The position numbers and the translations under genes are program-made. From contig JAUNCZ010000015.1 in assembly GCA_030526405.1 (NCBI GenBank), positions 1 to 61,951 of the forward strand: a stretch of 61,951 nucleotides of DNA, given 5' to 3'. Under the pieces are notes generated by a model that had not been told where the DNA came from, ran no database searches, and worked only from the letters and a program-made list of their open reading frames with translations. Source of the stretch: Lachnospiraceae bacterium (lineage in GTDB: Bacteria > Bacillota > Clostridia > Lachnospirales > Lachnospiraceae). The stretch's first letter is position 1; each line of letters begins with the position of its first letter. Shown one piece after another: positions 8,923-17,488 of this stretch.

Positions 8923-10045
8923 GAGTTGCGGGAAACCAAAACTATGAGTCCTCTAATAGGGGGCTCGAAGATGCGAGAAATACCCCTTTTGGGAGATTTC
9001 GAAGGGTGTTCTGCCTGAATATAGACGGAATGCCACAAAGCATCACTGAGTACCTTCAGAGTGATCAAAAAGGGAAAGGGAAAACTCATCTGCGGATGCC
9101 AGAGTAATCGAAGCAGCCGGTAAAGCGAACCGGGCACGGCAAACGTGGCCGGAAAGTGAAGAGATGAGCAGTCGGCAGCGAAAGCAAACGACTGAAGGTG
9201 CCTGACGGTGGATGAAAGTCCAACGGGAGAAAGGAACGTGTTAAGTTCAAAGGTAACATGGGCCGGAAGGGTACGCGGCTGAGCGCAAGTTCAGTCAGCA
9301 AGAGAAGTGCGAACCGCGAAAGCGGCAGAAGCCATCTTCGGATGGAAACAGCACAAGGTGAGCGTACAGCGAACCAACAACCTGGGGACCGGCAGCAGTC
9401 GAGAAACAGGTTGGGCTTTATGGAAACATGAGGTCAAGTGCGTAAGCACGGTGAGTAGGTCATGCTGCGGCGTGGCGGAAAGCAAAGTCGTCTGACGAAA
9501 TTTCGAGTGATCGGGATGGAGTGAAAGGCCTGGAAACAGGAAAGAGGCGAGGCCGGTTGAGAAGCCGGAGTGGTGTCTGGCAGGATGAAGAAGAAATGAT
9601 GCATTCTGGAAGAAGGAACGTGGCTCCTGAAAGGGAATCATGGGACGAAGGGCACAGAGGATGTCAAGATGCTCGAGGGATGAGTATTGCGAGATCTTCT
9701 AAGGAAAGCACGAGCGGAAGAAATGAAGCGAAGACCAACCGGTGGAAATCGGCGGGGAAACAGTGCAGACACAAAGCGGGCGCGATGTGTTAGTCCCTGT
9801 GATGGAGGAAGAGATGAGAACATCACTGCGGATTATCCGACTGAAAAGTGGGATAGTAGAAAGGGGCGGCAGGTACACTGGATGTGTATCGGTAAACGCG
9901 AGACTCAAGTGGATCCATCGGGGTGAAGCAAGGGTCGAAGCTCCTCGGGCAGAGGAGAAACAGCGGTAGCCACCGGAGAGGCGTTCGGAGGCTATAAAAA
10001 AACAAAACAGGCTCTGCCGGAGGTTCCGGCAGAGCCATTTTTTTT
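8923..10045 (+). ncRNA. Giant structured noncoding RNA, about 1.1 kb, class not recognised
   Basis: No frame is open for more than about 100 codons and no short frame has a convincing start. The strand is visibly purine-rich and packed with short helices capped by stable loops: CCGC-GAAA-GCGG (9314-9325), CCATC-TTCG-GATGG (9332-9345), GTGC-GTAA-GCAC (9438-9449), CCTG-GAAA-CAGG (9529-9540), a 7-bp wobble-containing helix around ATG-GAAA-CAT (9416-9433), CTCCTC-gggca-GAGGAG (9941-9957). The first two hairpins sit inside a closing helix GTGC (9307-9310)/GCAC (9351-9354), forming a three-way junction. Other paired pieces: CACG-gcaaa-CGTG (9135-9147) nested in CCGG/CCGG, AGTCG..CGACT (9170-9193) around GC-GAAA-GC, and TAGCC/GGCTA (9967-9994). 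A good promoter and a strong terminator bound it. Known giant bacterial RNAs (ROOL, GOLLD, OLE) and ORF-less group II introns are the alternatives; I found no domain V-like hairpin and cannot compare sequences. Confidence 0.8.
10010..10045 (+). terminator. Intrinsic terminator of the large noncoding RNA
   Basis: A perfect 11-bp GC-rich stem (10010-10020 with 10026-10036), 5-base loop, then A and eight T. Confidence 0.95.
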
Positions 10046-10058
10046 AAAAACAGGATTC

Positions 10059-10248
10059 GGGTGTCAAAAGCCCCCAAAAACAGATTACACGGATTGTTTC
10101 GTACTTCGTACTCCCACAATCCTCCCCAAGATTCGGATATCGTGGTGCTTGCGCCCCACTTACATCCTCATCTTTGGGGCGTGTCACAAGGTCTATCACC
10201 ACCGTACGTGCAAGCACCGGTGGCTCTGACCTTTTGACACTGTAATCT
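10059..10248. repeat. Palindromic extragenic element with GTGCAAGCAC core
   Basis: Nested inverted repeats: GGATTGT/ACAATCC (10091-10122); CCCCAAGAT/ATCTTTGGGG (10124-10179) around GTGG..CCAC; and a 60-base hairpin, GTGTCAcAAGGTC (10181-10193) with GACCTTtTGACAC (10228-10240), containing CCACCG/CGGTGG around GTGCAAGCAC (10208-10217). GTGTCAAAAG at 10061-10070 can also pair with 10231-10240, so two folds compete. No coding frame is evident. Confidence 0.7.
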
Positions 10249-10249
10249 T

Positions 10250-10382
10250 AACAGGAAATTGTGTCAATTTCCTATGAAACAAAAAACACAGATGCGCAGC
10301 GCACTTCGTTGCGCGCGCAGAACAAAGTTGCGTTTTATTAAAAATTTGACTGCGAGAGTGCGTTGAAAACGCACTTTATTCC
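10250..10382 (+). repeat. 133-bp dispersed repeat, copy 1
   Basis: Closely matches 50,756-50,888 over the same length. It contains AGGAAATT..AATTTCCT, a hairpin TGCGC..GCGCA with a cttcg loop, and GTGCGTT-gaa-AACGCAC followed by TTTATT. It forms the leader of the thioesterase gene. Confidence 0.85.
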
Positions 10383-10420
10383 GATGATGAAAATCTGAGA
10401 ACCGAAAGGAGAAGGAAGAT

Positions 10421-10831
10421 ATGGAACCATATAGACACATTGTTCAGTATTATGAAACAGATAAAATGGGTGTGACCCACCATTCCAACTACATCCGCTG
10501 GATGGAGGAGGCAAGGGTATACTTTCTTAAAGGAATCGGCTGGGACTATGCAAGGCTGGAGTCAGAGGGAATCATTTCACCTGTGGTGGAGGCTCATTGC
10601 AGATACAGACAGACCACTACCTTTTCTGATGAGGTGTTTGTTACCGTGTCTGTGAAGGCCTATTCCGGGGTTAAGCTGACACTGAAATATGAGATCCGAA
10701 AGGAGGATGACACCCTGGCTGCGGAGGGGGAAACAGTGCATTGCTTCGTAAATGAAGGCGGCATGCCAATCTTTCTGGCAAAACAGTATCCGGACTTTCA
10801 CAAACTGCTGAAGGATCTGGCGGAACAGTAA
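10421..10831 (+). CDS. Acyl-CoA thioesterase, YbgC/4-hydroxybenzoyl-CoA type
   Basis: 136 residues with a single hot-dog fold. The family motif YYETDKMGVTHHSNYIRWMEEAR (residues 10-32) carries the catalytic Asp in ETDKMG and the HHSNY signature. Such enzymes hydrolyse short or aromatic acyl-CoA thioesters; the substrate here is unknown. The start follows AAAGGAGAAGGA. Its leader is the 133-bp dispersed repeat. The next gene is 172 bp downstream. Confidence 0.85.
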   Translation: MEPYRHIVQYYETDKMGVTHHSNYIRWMEEARVYFLKGIGWDYARLESEGIISPVVEAHCRYRQTTTFSDEVFVTVSVKAYSGVKLTLKYEIRKEDDTLAAEGETVHCFVNEGGMPIFLAKQYPDFHKLLKDLAEQ

Positions 10832-11003
10832 AACTGATCGGGAAGCTGAAATTTCGGAACCATGTCAGCAATTGGATCATCGAAGGCAGAAGATGAGTAT
10901 CCGTTTTTTCACGATTATTCACGTAAAGTTTATAATTACCAGGGGCAGAGTATTGTATAATAGCAGTATGTTTACGGCGAATTCTGTTCAGGAGGTAAAA
11001 GGA

Positions 11004-12233
11004 ATGAACAATGAGATGATACTCAGGGATGCAGCTGCAATGGAGCAGAAGATCATTGCTGACAGAAGATATCTTCATGCCCATGCTGAGCCCAGATTTG
11101 AACTGAAGGATACTCTGGCTTATGTGAAGGCAGAACTGGAAAAGATGGGATATGAGCCCAGAGAATGCGGCCGGGCAGGTCTTATTGCACTGGCAGGAGG
11201 GAAAAAACCGGGCAAGGTGTTTATGCTCCGGGCAGATATGGATGCCCTTCCTATTCAGGAACTGGCAGAGGAGGAGTTTGCCTGCAAAAACGGTTCCATG
11301 CATGGCTGCGGCCATGATCTCCATACAGCCATGCTTCTGGCAGCGGCAAGGATTCTGAAACAGCATGAGGATGAGATTCAGGGTACTGTAAAGCTGATGT
11401 TTCAGCCTGCAGAGGAGGTTTTTGAGGGGGCTGCTGATATGCTGAAAAACGGTCTTCTTGAAAATCCCTCACCAGATGCGGCTATGATGATCCATGTAAT
11501 GGCGGGCATGCCCATGGAGGCAGGCACTGTCATTGTATCCGGGCCTGGAATCAGTGCTCCTGCAGCTGATTATTTCGAGATCAAAGTTCAGGGAAAGGGG
11601 TGTCACGGCTCCATGCCAAACATGGGAATCGATCCCATGACAGCGGCAGCCCACATTCTGATCGCTCTGCAGGAGATCGCTGCCAGAGAGCTGGCTATGA
11701 CAGAGCAGGCGGTGCTTACCTTCGGTACCATCCATGGTGGTACTGCAGCCAATGCCATTCCGGATCAGGTGACCATGGGTGGCAGTCTCCGCACCTTCGA
11801 TGAAGAGGTAAGGGCCATGATCAAGGATCGTATGACTGAGATTACAGAGAATGTGGCAAGGGCATTCCGTGCTGAGGCAACAGTGACCTTTGGAAGCGGT
11901 TGTCCAACCCTGAAGAATGACAGGGATCTTTCCAGAGAGGTCAGCGGCTATGTAAAAGAACTGCTGGGACCGACAAAGGCATTTTCTGCGGAGGAGCTGG
12001 CGGCAGCAGGAGGCGGCGGTGCATCCAAATCAGCGGGTTCTGAGGATTTTGCCTACATCAGTCAGCAGGTACCGGCTATCATGCTGGCACTGGGAGCAGG
12101 CCATCCTGAGAAGGGATATCCATATCCTCAGCATCATCCCATGGTGCGGTTCGATGAGGCGGCTCTGGTGCCGGGAAGTGCTGTCTATGCCTGGACAGCA
12201 ATGCGCTGGCTGGAGGAGCATGCAGGAGACTGA
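11004..12233 (+). CDS. M20-family metal-dependent amidohydrolase
   Basis: 409 residues. It removes an acyl or amide group from an N-acylated amino acid-type substrate using two metal ions. Motifs: LRADMDALP (metal and catalytic Asp), HGCGHDLHTAMLL, PAEE (catalytic Glu), a dimerisation domain with HGSMPNMGIDP, and SAGSEDFAY near the end. This matches hippurate, N-acetyldiaminopimelate and IAA-amino acid hydrolases; the substrate cannot be chosen. The frame is open to 10872, but AGGAGG is 8 bases before ATG 11004, and a TATAAT lies at 10956-10961. Confidence 0.85.
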   Translation: MNNEMILRDAAAMEQKIIADRRYLHAHAEPRFELKDTLAYVKAELEKMGYEPRECGRAGLIALAGGKKPGKVFMLRADMDALPIQELAEEEFACKNGSMHGCGHDLHTAMLLAAARILKQHEDEIQGTVKLMFQPAEEVFEGAADMLKNGLLENPSPDAAMMIHVMAGMPMEAGTVIVSGPGISAPAADYFEIKVQGKGCHGSMPNMGIDPMTAAAHILIALQEIAARELAMTEQAVLTFGTIHGGTAANAIPDQVTMGGSLRTFDEEVRAMIKDRMTEITENVARAFRAEATVTFGSGCPTLKNDRDLSREVSGYVKELLGPTKAFSAEELAAAGGGGASKSAGSEDFAYISQQVPAIMLALGAGHPEKGYPYPQHHPMVRFDEAALVPGSAVYAWTAMRWLEEHAGD

Positions 12234-12300
12234 TGGGACAGGTATCCGGTCAGGTGCTGTGTTTTCTTTGGGAGAACGGTGAAATCTGGTAAAAAAAGAT

Positions 12301-12329
12301 TTGACAGCGAAAATAGTAGATGCTATAAT
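12301..12329 (+). promoter_or_regulatory. Consensus sigma-A promoter upstream of the urease operon
   Basis: TTGACA (12301-12306), 17 bases, TATAAT (12324-12329), preceded by TGC, which makes it an extended -10 as well. Predicted start near 12336, only 8 bases before a terminator hairpin. Confidence 0.85.
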
Positions 12330-12343
12330 CTGCTCATTGACAA

Positions 12344-12373
12344 AGGGGTCTGCGAAAGCAGGCCCCTATTTTT
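12344..12373 (+). terminator. First leader terminator upstream of urease
   Basis: AGGGG-t-CTGC, GAAA loop, GCAG-g-CCCCT, then ATTTTT. A transcript from the consensus promoter would end after about 38 nt unless antiterminated. Confidence 0.85.
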
Positions 12374-12377
12374 GTGC

Positions 12378-12420
12378 AACAGGAAACTGCGTCAGTTTTC
12401 TTTTATACAAAAACACAGAT
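12378..12420 (+). repeat. Partial copy of the AACAGGAAA dispersed repeat
   Basis: Shares its first ~43 bases with the 133-bp repeats (AACAGGAAAcTG..CAgTTTtCT, then ACAAAAACACAGAT). It directly follows the first terminator. Confidence 0.7.
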
Positions 12421-12440
12421 ATACCATACTCACTCATGAC

Positions 12441-12480
12441 AAGGAGGTCATTCTTTTTTGAATGGCCTCCTTAGTATTTT
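12441..12480 (+). terminator. Second leader terminator upstream of urease
   Basis: A 13-bp stem, 12441-12453 with 12460-12472, T6 loop, then AGTATTTTT. The 5' arm begins AAGGAGG, like a ribosome binding site, and would be hidden in the hairpin. Confidence 0.75.
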
Positions 12481-12525
12481 TGCAGAAATAGGGAGAAAAA
12501 TCATTTCTGCTTTTCTATACATTGA

Positions 12526-12539
12526 TAAAAGCGCTTTTA
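12526..12539 (+). promoter_or_regulatory. cre-like operator before ureA
   Basis: The core TAAAAGCGCTTTTA lies in a 16-bp perfect palindrome (12525-12540). It matches 12 of 14 positions of the CcpA cre consensus, so catabolite control of urease is possible. It is 34 bp before the ureA start. Confidence 0.45.
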
Positions 12540-12573
12540 TTTATAGATTTTTTACAGAGAGGAGACATGAAAT

Positions 12574-12876
12574 ATGCGTCTGACCCCGAAAGAACAGGAA
12601 AAACTGATGCTCCATATGGCCGGTGAGCTGGCAAAGCAGAGAATGGCCAGAGGTGTGAAGCTGAATTATGTGGAGGCCATCGCCCTCATCAGCTCAGAAC
12701 TACTGGAGTATGCAAGAGATGGAAAAACAGTGGTGGAGCTTATGTCACTGGGTACAAAGATCCTTACAGCAGATGATGTAATGGAGGGTGTGGCAGATAT
12801 GATCCATGAGGTTCAGGTGGAGGCAACCTTCCCTGACGGAACAAAGCTGGTTACTGTTCATAACCCAATTCAGTAA
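12574..12876 (+). CDS. ureA: Urease gamma subunit
   Basis: 100 residues, the usual length of a separate gamma subunit. It starts [20 protein letters not shown] and contains [11 protein letters not shown], the family signature. It is structural and helps build the (alpha-beta-gamma)3 enzyme that hydrolyses urea to ammonia and CO2. It is first in the ureABC-ureI-ureEFGD order, 18 bp before ureB, with AGAGGAG ahead of the start. Confidence 0.97.
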   Translation: MRLTPKEQEKLMLHMAGELAKQRMARGVKLNYVEAIALISSELLEYARDGKTVVELMSLGTKILTADDVMEGVADMIHEVQVEATFPDGTKLVTVHNPIQ

Positions 12877-12894
12877 CAGGAGAGGAGTACTATT

Positions 12895-13254
12895 ATGAAA
12901 ATCGGTGAAATCATTCCAAAAGACAGAGAGCTGGTTTTAAATGAAGGCAAAAAAACTGTAACACTGACAGTAAAGCACACAGGAGACAGACCGGTTCAGG
13001 TAGGTTCTCATTTTCATTTTTTTGAAGTGAACAGACAGCTGGCATTCGACAGAGAGGCAGCCTATGGCTACCATCTGGATATTCCTTCTGGAACAGCAGT
13101 TCGATTTGAGCCCGGTGAGGAAAAGGAAGTACAGCTTACAGAGATGGGCGGTGCAAAACGGGTATTTGGTCTGAATGATCTTACCTGTGGACAGACATCT
13201 GAGGCGAATAAGGCAAAGGCTCTGGAAACAGCAAAAATCAAAGGATTTATCTGA
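12895..13254 (+). CDS. ureB: Urease beta subunit
   Basis: 119 residues. Family features: [14 protein letters not shown] near residue 38 and [19 protein letters not shown] near residue 80. Beta sits beside alpha and helps position the active-site flap. It is separate from gamma, unlike the Helicobacter fusion. GAGAGGAG precedes ATG 12895. Confidence 0.97.
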   Translation: MKIGEIIPKDRELVLNEGKKTVTLTVKHTGDRPVQVGSHFHFFEVNRQLAFDREAAYGYHLDIPSGTAVRFEPGEEKEVQLTEMGGAKRVFGLNDLTCGQTSEANKAKALETAKIKGFI

Positions 13255-13373
13255 ACCACTGCAAGCAGCAAAGGGGAGTGAGAATATCCCTTTCGCTGAA
13301 TGAAAAGGAAATCCAGAAGGCTCCCCCTGTTTCAGGTGGTGAGTCCAGCGAATACGCAGTCAGGAGGCAGTAT

Positions 13374-15095
13374 ATGAGTTATAAGATTTCAGGAGAAAAA
13401 TATGCAATGATGTATGGCCCTACAGTGGGAGATAAAGTACGTCTTGCTGATACAGATATTATTATTGAGGTGGAAAAAGACTATACCACCTACGGCGATG
13501 AGGTAAAATTCGGAGGCGGAAAGACCATCCGTGACGGAATGGGTCAGTCCGTAAAAACCTGCAGCAAGGATGGTGACCTTGATCTTGTGATCACCAATGC
13601 CCTGATCCTGGATTACACAGGAATCATTAAGGCAGATATCGGAATCAAGGATGGAAAAATTGCGGGAATCGGAAAAACAGGCAATCCGGGAATTATGGAT
13701 GGGGTAACACCGGGAATGACCATCGGTGCATCCACAGAGGCCCTTGCAGGAGAGGGACTGATTGTAACAGCAGGTGGAATTGACAGCCATATCCATTTTA
13801 TTGCTCCACAGCAGATCCAGTGCTCCCTGTATTCCGGTGTCACCACCATGATCGGTGGAGGAACAGGTCCTGCAGACGGAACAAATGCCACCACCTGTAC
13901 ACCTGGTCCATGGAATATCAGAATGATGCTGAAGGCAGCAGATGAGTATCCAATGAATCTGGGCTTTTTAGGAAAGGGCAACTGCTCTGATGAAAAACCG
14001 ATCATTGAGCAGATCGAGGCAGGAGCAATGGGAATGAAGATCCATGAGGATTTTGGATCAACACCGGCAGCAATCAATCACTGTCTGAATGTGGCTGATG
14101 AGTACGATTTCCAGGTTGCCATCCATACCGATACCCTGAATGAGGCAGGTTGTGTGGAGGATACCCTGGATGCCATCGGCGGAAGAACCATGCATACCTT
14201 CCATACAGAGGGTGCCGGCGGCGGTCATGCACCGGATATTATCCGTGCAGCAGGATATGCCAATATTCTTCCATCCTCCACCAATCCAACCATGCCATAC
14301 ACAGTAAATACTCTGGATGAGCATCTGGACATGCTGATGGTATGCCATCATCTGGATAAAAACATTCCGGAGGATATTGCATTTGCAGATTCCAGAATCC
14401 GTCCTGAGACCATTGCGGCAGAGGATGTGCTCCATGATATGGGTGTATTCTCCATGATGAGCTCCGATTCCCAGGCCATGGGTCGTCCCGGTGAGGTAAT
14501 CACAAGAACCTGGCAGACTGCCCACAAGATGAAGCTGGAGAGAGGACCTCTTCCTGAGGATCAGGGTAAGGGCAATGACAACTTCCGTGCAAAACGTTAT
14601 GTGGCAAAATACACCATCAACCCTGCCATCACCAACGGAATCGCTGATTACGTAGGTTCTGTAGAGGTGGGAAAATTCGCAGATCTGGTGCTCTGGAACC
14701 CTGCATTCTTTGCAGCAAAACCAGATATGATCATCAAGGGCGGAATGATCATCGCCTCCAAGATGGGTGATGCCAACGCATCCATCCCAACCACAGAGCC
14801 TGTGCTGTATCAGCCAATGTTTGCAGCCCACGGAAAAGCAAAGGGAGAGAGCTGTCTGACCTTCGTCTCCAAGGCAGCCTACGAGAACAATGTGAAGGAA
14901 AAATATGGTCTGGAGAAGACTGTGGTTCCTGTGGGAAAATGCCGTAACATCGGAAAAGCCGACATGAAATTCAATGACGGAACACCGGAGATCAAGGTGG
15001 ATCCGGAAACCTATGTTGTAACTGCTGACGGGGTGAAGCTGGAATCCAGTCCTGCAAAAACACTGCCGCTGACTCAGCTCTATTCACTGTTCTGA
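13374..15095 (+). CDS. ureC: Urease alpha (catalytic) subunit
   Basis: 573 residues holding the di-nickel site. All key residues are visible: DSHIHFI (two Ni-binding His), [10 protein letters not shown] (the lysine carbamylated to bridge the metals, and a His), [19 protein letters not shown], the flap MVCHHLDK with catalytic Cys-His, and SSDSQAMG with the Ni-binding Asp. The frame is open to 13278, but AGGAGG lies just before ATG 13374 and [11 protein letters not shown] matches the family N-terminus. Confidence 0.98.
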   Translation: MSYKISGEKYAMMYGPTVGDKVRLADTDIIIEVEKDYTTYGDEVKFGGGKTIRDGMGQSVKTCSKDGDLDLVITNALILDYTGIIKADIGIKDGKIAGIGKTGNPGIMDGVTPGMTIGASTEALAGEGLIVTAGGIDSHIHFIAPQQIQCSLYSGVTTMIGGGTGPADGTNATTCTPGPWNIRMMLKAADEYPMNLGFLGKGNCSDEKPIIEQIEAGAMGMKIHEDFGSTPAAINHCLNVADEYDFQVAIHTDTLNEAGCVEDTLDAIGGRTMHTFHTEGAGGGHAPDIIRAAGYANILPSSTNPTMPYTVNTLDEHLDMLMVCHHLDKNIPEDIAFADSRIRPETIAAEDVLHDMGVFSMMSSDSQAMGRPGEVITRTWQTAHKMKLERGPLPEDQGKGNDNFRAKRYVAKYTINPAITNGIADYVGSVEVGKFADLVLWNPAFFAAKPDMIIKGGMIIASKMGDANASIPTTEPVLYQPMFAAHGKAKGESCLTFVSKAAYENNVKEKYGLEKTVVPVGKCRNIGKADMKFNDGTPEIKVDPETYVVTADGVKLESSPAKTLPLTQLYSLF

Positions 15096-15115
15096 GAAAA
15101 AGGAGGGCGTAAGCC

Positions 15116-15625
15116 ATGTTAGGTGTCTGTTTATTATTTGTAGGCATTGTTCTTATTAACAACGGAATCTGTGCCATCTGCAAGGTACCGCCAAAAGCGG
15201 CAGCCTGCATGAATATCCTTACAGGAGGACTTTCCCTGTTTATCAACTTCGTGAACCTTGTGCAGGGAAATTATTATGCGGCGGGAACAGGTCTTCTGTT
15301 CTGCTTTACCTACCTGTTTGTGGCCATGATGAATATTTTCAGCCTGGATGGAAGACCCTTTGCCTGGTTCTCCACCTTTGTGGCAGTAAATGCAGTGGTA
15401 TTTGGTTACATTGAGGGAATCAGCGGAAGTGCTGCCCTGGGAATTGCTCCTGACTGGAGATGGGCTGCCATCTGGTGGGCATGGGCTGTGCTCTGGGGAT
15501 CCTCCTTTGTAACAGATATTCTGGGAATCAAAAAGGCAGCAAAGGCTGTGCCTGTGATCCAGATTCTTGAGGGTATCCTCACTGCCTGGATTCCTGGCGT
15601 GATGATGCTTCTGCAGATCTGGTAA
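15116..15625 (+). CDS. ureI: UreI/AmiS-family urea channel
   Basis: 169 residues with six predicted membrane helices, starting MLGVCLLFVGIVLINNGIC. UreI forms hexameric pores that pass urea across the cytoplasmic membrane; in Helicobacter the pore opens in acid. Its place between ureC and ureE makes urea uptake for this urease the likely role rather than AmiS-type amide uptake. Whether it is acid-gated cannot be read here. An AGGAGGG site precedes it. Confidence 0.88.
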   Translation: MLGVCLLFVGIVLINNGICAICKVPPKAAACMNILTGGLSLFINFVNLVQGNYYAAGTGLLFCFTYLFVAMMNIFSLDGRPFAWFSTFVAVNAVVFGYIEGISGSAALGIAPDWRWAAIWWAWAVLWGSSFVTDILGIKKAAKAVPVIQILEGILTAWIPGVMMLLQIW

Positions 15626-15670
15626 AAATCAGCGATAAGAAGAAATAAACATGGAAAGGAAGCATAAAAG

Positions 15671-16150
15671 ATGCTCTGTGAAAAAGTAATTGGAACACTG
15701 TCAGATCCTCAGTTTCAGGAGGCAGAGACAGATTATGTAGATATTGAGTGGCACGAGGCATTTTCGAAGCTCCACAGAAAAACCTCCCGCAGCGGTGCGG
15801 ATGTGGGAATCAGACTGGACAATGAGGTGCTGAAAAAGGGTCTGAATCAGGATGACGTGCTGTATTTTGACGGCACAACAGCCATTGCTGTGAATATTCC
15901 CCCCTGTGAGGCTATTCGTGCAGTGGTAAGGGCAGATCACCCGGGACAGATTGCCAAACTGTGCTACGAGGTGGGAAACACCCATACCTCCATGTTCAGA
16001 GGAGAGGACGAGTTTACCTTTTATGCCCCTTTCCATGAAGCTTTGATGCATAAGATTCAGCACATCCACGGTGTGGAGGCGGAAAAGGTGATGATTCGGT
16101 TTGATTTTACCAGATCCCTGTCCTCCACCATCAACAATCACCACCATTAA
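15671..16150 (+). CDS. ureE: Urease accessory protein UreE, nickel metallochaperone
   Basis: 159 residues. The N-terminal peptide-binding domain is followed by a metal-binding domain with the GNTHTSMFRGEDEF segment; GN.H holds the dimer-interface nickel His. The tail ends in three His after two Asn, a short version of the His-rich tail of some UreE proteins. It delivers nickel to UreG. It ends 12 bp before ureF. Confidence 0.93.
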   Translation: MLCEKVIGTLSDPQFQEAETDYVDIEWHEAFSKLHRKTSRSGADVGIRLDNEVLKKGLNQDDVLYFDGTTAIAVNIPPCEAIRAVVRADHPGQIAKLCYEVGNTHTSMFRGEDEFTFYAPFHEALMHKIQHIHGVEAEKVMIRFDFTRSLSSTINNHHH

Positions 16151-16162
16151 AGGAGGGAGAGG

Positions 16163-16861
16163 ATGAATAACAACAGAGTAAAGGATTTTCTGCTGTTGCA
16201 GATCAACGATGCCCTGTTTCCCATAGGCGCCTATTCCCATTCCTATGGTCTGGAGACCTATATTCAGAAGGATCTTGTGAGAAATGCAGAGGATGCCTGG
16301 AACTTTATCAGCAAAAGGATGCTCCTTGGATTTGCCTACAACGAGTTCCTGTCAGCAAAACTGGCCTATGAAAGGGCCCGGCAGCAGGACCTGCAGGGTC
16401 TGGTAAAGCTGGAGGAGCTGCTGGAGGCCAGCAGAATCCCCAGGGAGACAAGGGATGCTGGAAAAAAACTGGGATCCAGATTTGTAAAAACTCTGGAGGT
16501 ATTGGAGATTCCCTATGAAAACAGCTGTTTTACAGAGTACTGCCAGCTGAGGCGGGGAAAGACCACCACTCATTCTGTGGTGTACGGTGCCTTTTGCGGA
16601 TCAGTGGGAATCCCCTATGAGAAGGTGATGGAGACCTATCTCTATGCCCAGACCTCCTCCATGGTCACAAACTGTGTAAAAACCATTCCCTTAAGCCAGA
16701 CGGAGGGGCAGAAGCTGCTGTTCAGAAGCAATTCCCTGTATCAGGAGATTCTGGAACTGCTGACTTCACTGACAGAGGAGGATCTGTGTCTGTCCAGTCC
16801 CGGTTTTGATATCCGGTCCATGCAGCACGAGGGTCTGTATTCCAGAATATACATGTCATAA
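16163..16861 (+). CDS. ureF: Urease accessory protein UreF
   Basis: 232 residues, all-helical. The family start [24 protein letters not shown] is clear, and the second half holds the usual [18 protein letters not shown]. It bridges UreD and UreG in the activation complex on apo-urease. GGAGGGAGAGG precedes the start, and ureG follows 16 bp after the stop. Confidence 0.95.
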   Translation: MNNNRVKDFLLLQINDALFPIGAYSHSYGLETYIQKDLVRNAEDAWNFISKRMLLGFAYNEFLSAKLAYERARQQDLQGLVKLEELLEASRIPRETRDAGKKLGSRFVKTLEVLEIPYENSCFTEYCQLRRGKTTTHSVVYGAFCGSVGIPYEKVMETYLYAQTSSMVTNCVKTIPLSQTEGQKLLFRSNSLYQEILELLTSLTEEDLCLSSPGFDIRSMQHEGLYSRIYMS

Positions 16862-16877
16862 GGAGAGGAGACAGAAT

Positions 16878-17486
16878 ATGTCATATGTAAAAATTGGTGT
16901 TGCCGGTCCTGTGGGTTCCGGAAAAACAGCTCTGATCGAGGTTCTCACACGAGAGATGGCTGAGCAGTACAGCATCGGTGTCATCACCAACGATATCTAT
17001 ACAAAGGAGGATGCTGAGTTTTTAAGTAAAAACAGTGTACTTCCCATCGAGAGAATCATTGGTGTGGAGACAGGGGGCTGCCCCCATACAGCTATCAGAG
17101 AGGATGCTTCCATGAATCTGGAGGCGGTGGATGAGATGATCCAGCGTTTCCCGGACATTGAACTGCTGTTCATTGAGAGCGGTGGAGATAACCTTTCCGC
17201 CACCTTCAGTCCCGAGCTGGTGGATGCCACCATTTTCGTCATCGATGTGGCAGAGGGAGATAAGATTCCAAGAAAGGGTGGTCCCGGCATCACAAGATCA
17301 GACCTGCTGGTGATCAATAAGATCGATCTGGCCCCCTATGTGGGTGCGGATCTGGGTGTCATGGAGCGGGATTCCAGAAAAATGAGAGGGGATCGCCCCT
17401 TCCTTTTCACCAATATCCTTGAGAAATCCGGTGTGGATGCTGTCATCCGCTGGATCAAAGAAAATGTATTGTTAGAGGGGTGCTGA
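16878..17486 (+). CDS. ureG: Urease accessory GTPase UreG
   Basis: 202 residues. P-loop GPVGSGKT at residues 10-17, nickel-binding CPH in [26 protein letters not shown], and the guanine-specificity NKID. It uses GTP hydrolysis to pass nickel to urease. The frame extends upstream to 16806 inside ureF, but GGAGAGGAG before ATG 16878 and the family N-terminus fix the start. It overlaps the longest possible ureD frame. Confidence 0.97.
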   Translation: MSYVKIGVAGPVGSGKTALIEVLTREMAEQYSIGVITNDIYTKEDAEFLSKNSVLPIERIIGVETGGCPHTAIREDASMNLEAVDEMIQRFPDIELLFIESGGDNLSATFSPELVDATIFVIDVAEGDKIPRKGGPGITRSDLLVINKIDLAPYVGADLGVMERDSRKMRGDRPFLFTNILEKSGVDAVIRWIKENVLLEGC

Positions 17487-17488
17487 TC

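Noticed and set aside
8785-9793. Short frames of 60-90 codons across the noncoding region
   Set aside because: They lie on both strands and overlap in different phases, lack ribosome binding sites and cut through the hairpins described. None looks like protein.
8923-10045. Group II intron (ORF-less) explanation for the large RNA
   Set aside because: I found no domain V-like hairpin with AGC and CGGTT ends, no reverse transcriptase frame, and the region has its own promoter and terminator. Not excluded until searched, but not supported.
12336-12573. Nickel/cobalt riboswitch upstream of urease
   Set aside because: The leader is two simple hairpins plus a dispersed-repeat fragment. I see no four-helix junction with conserved G-rich loops as expected for that riboswitch.
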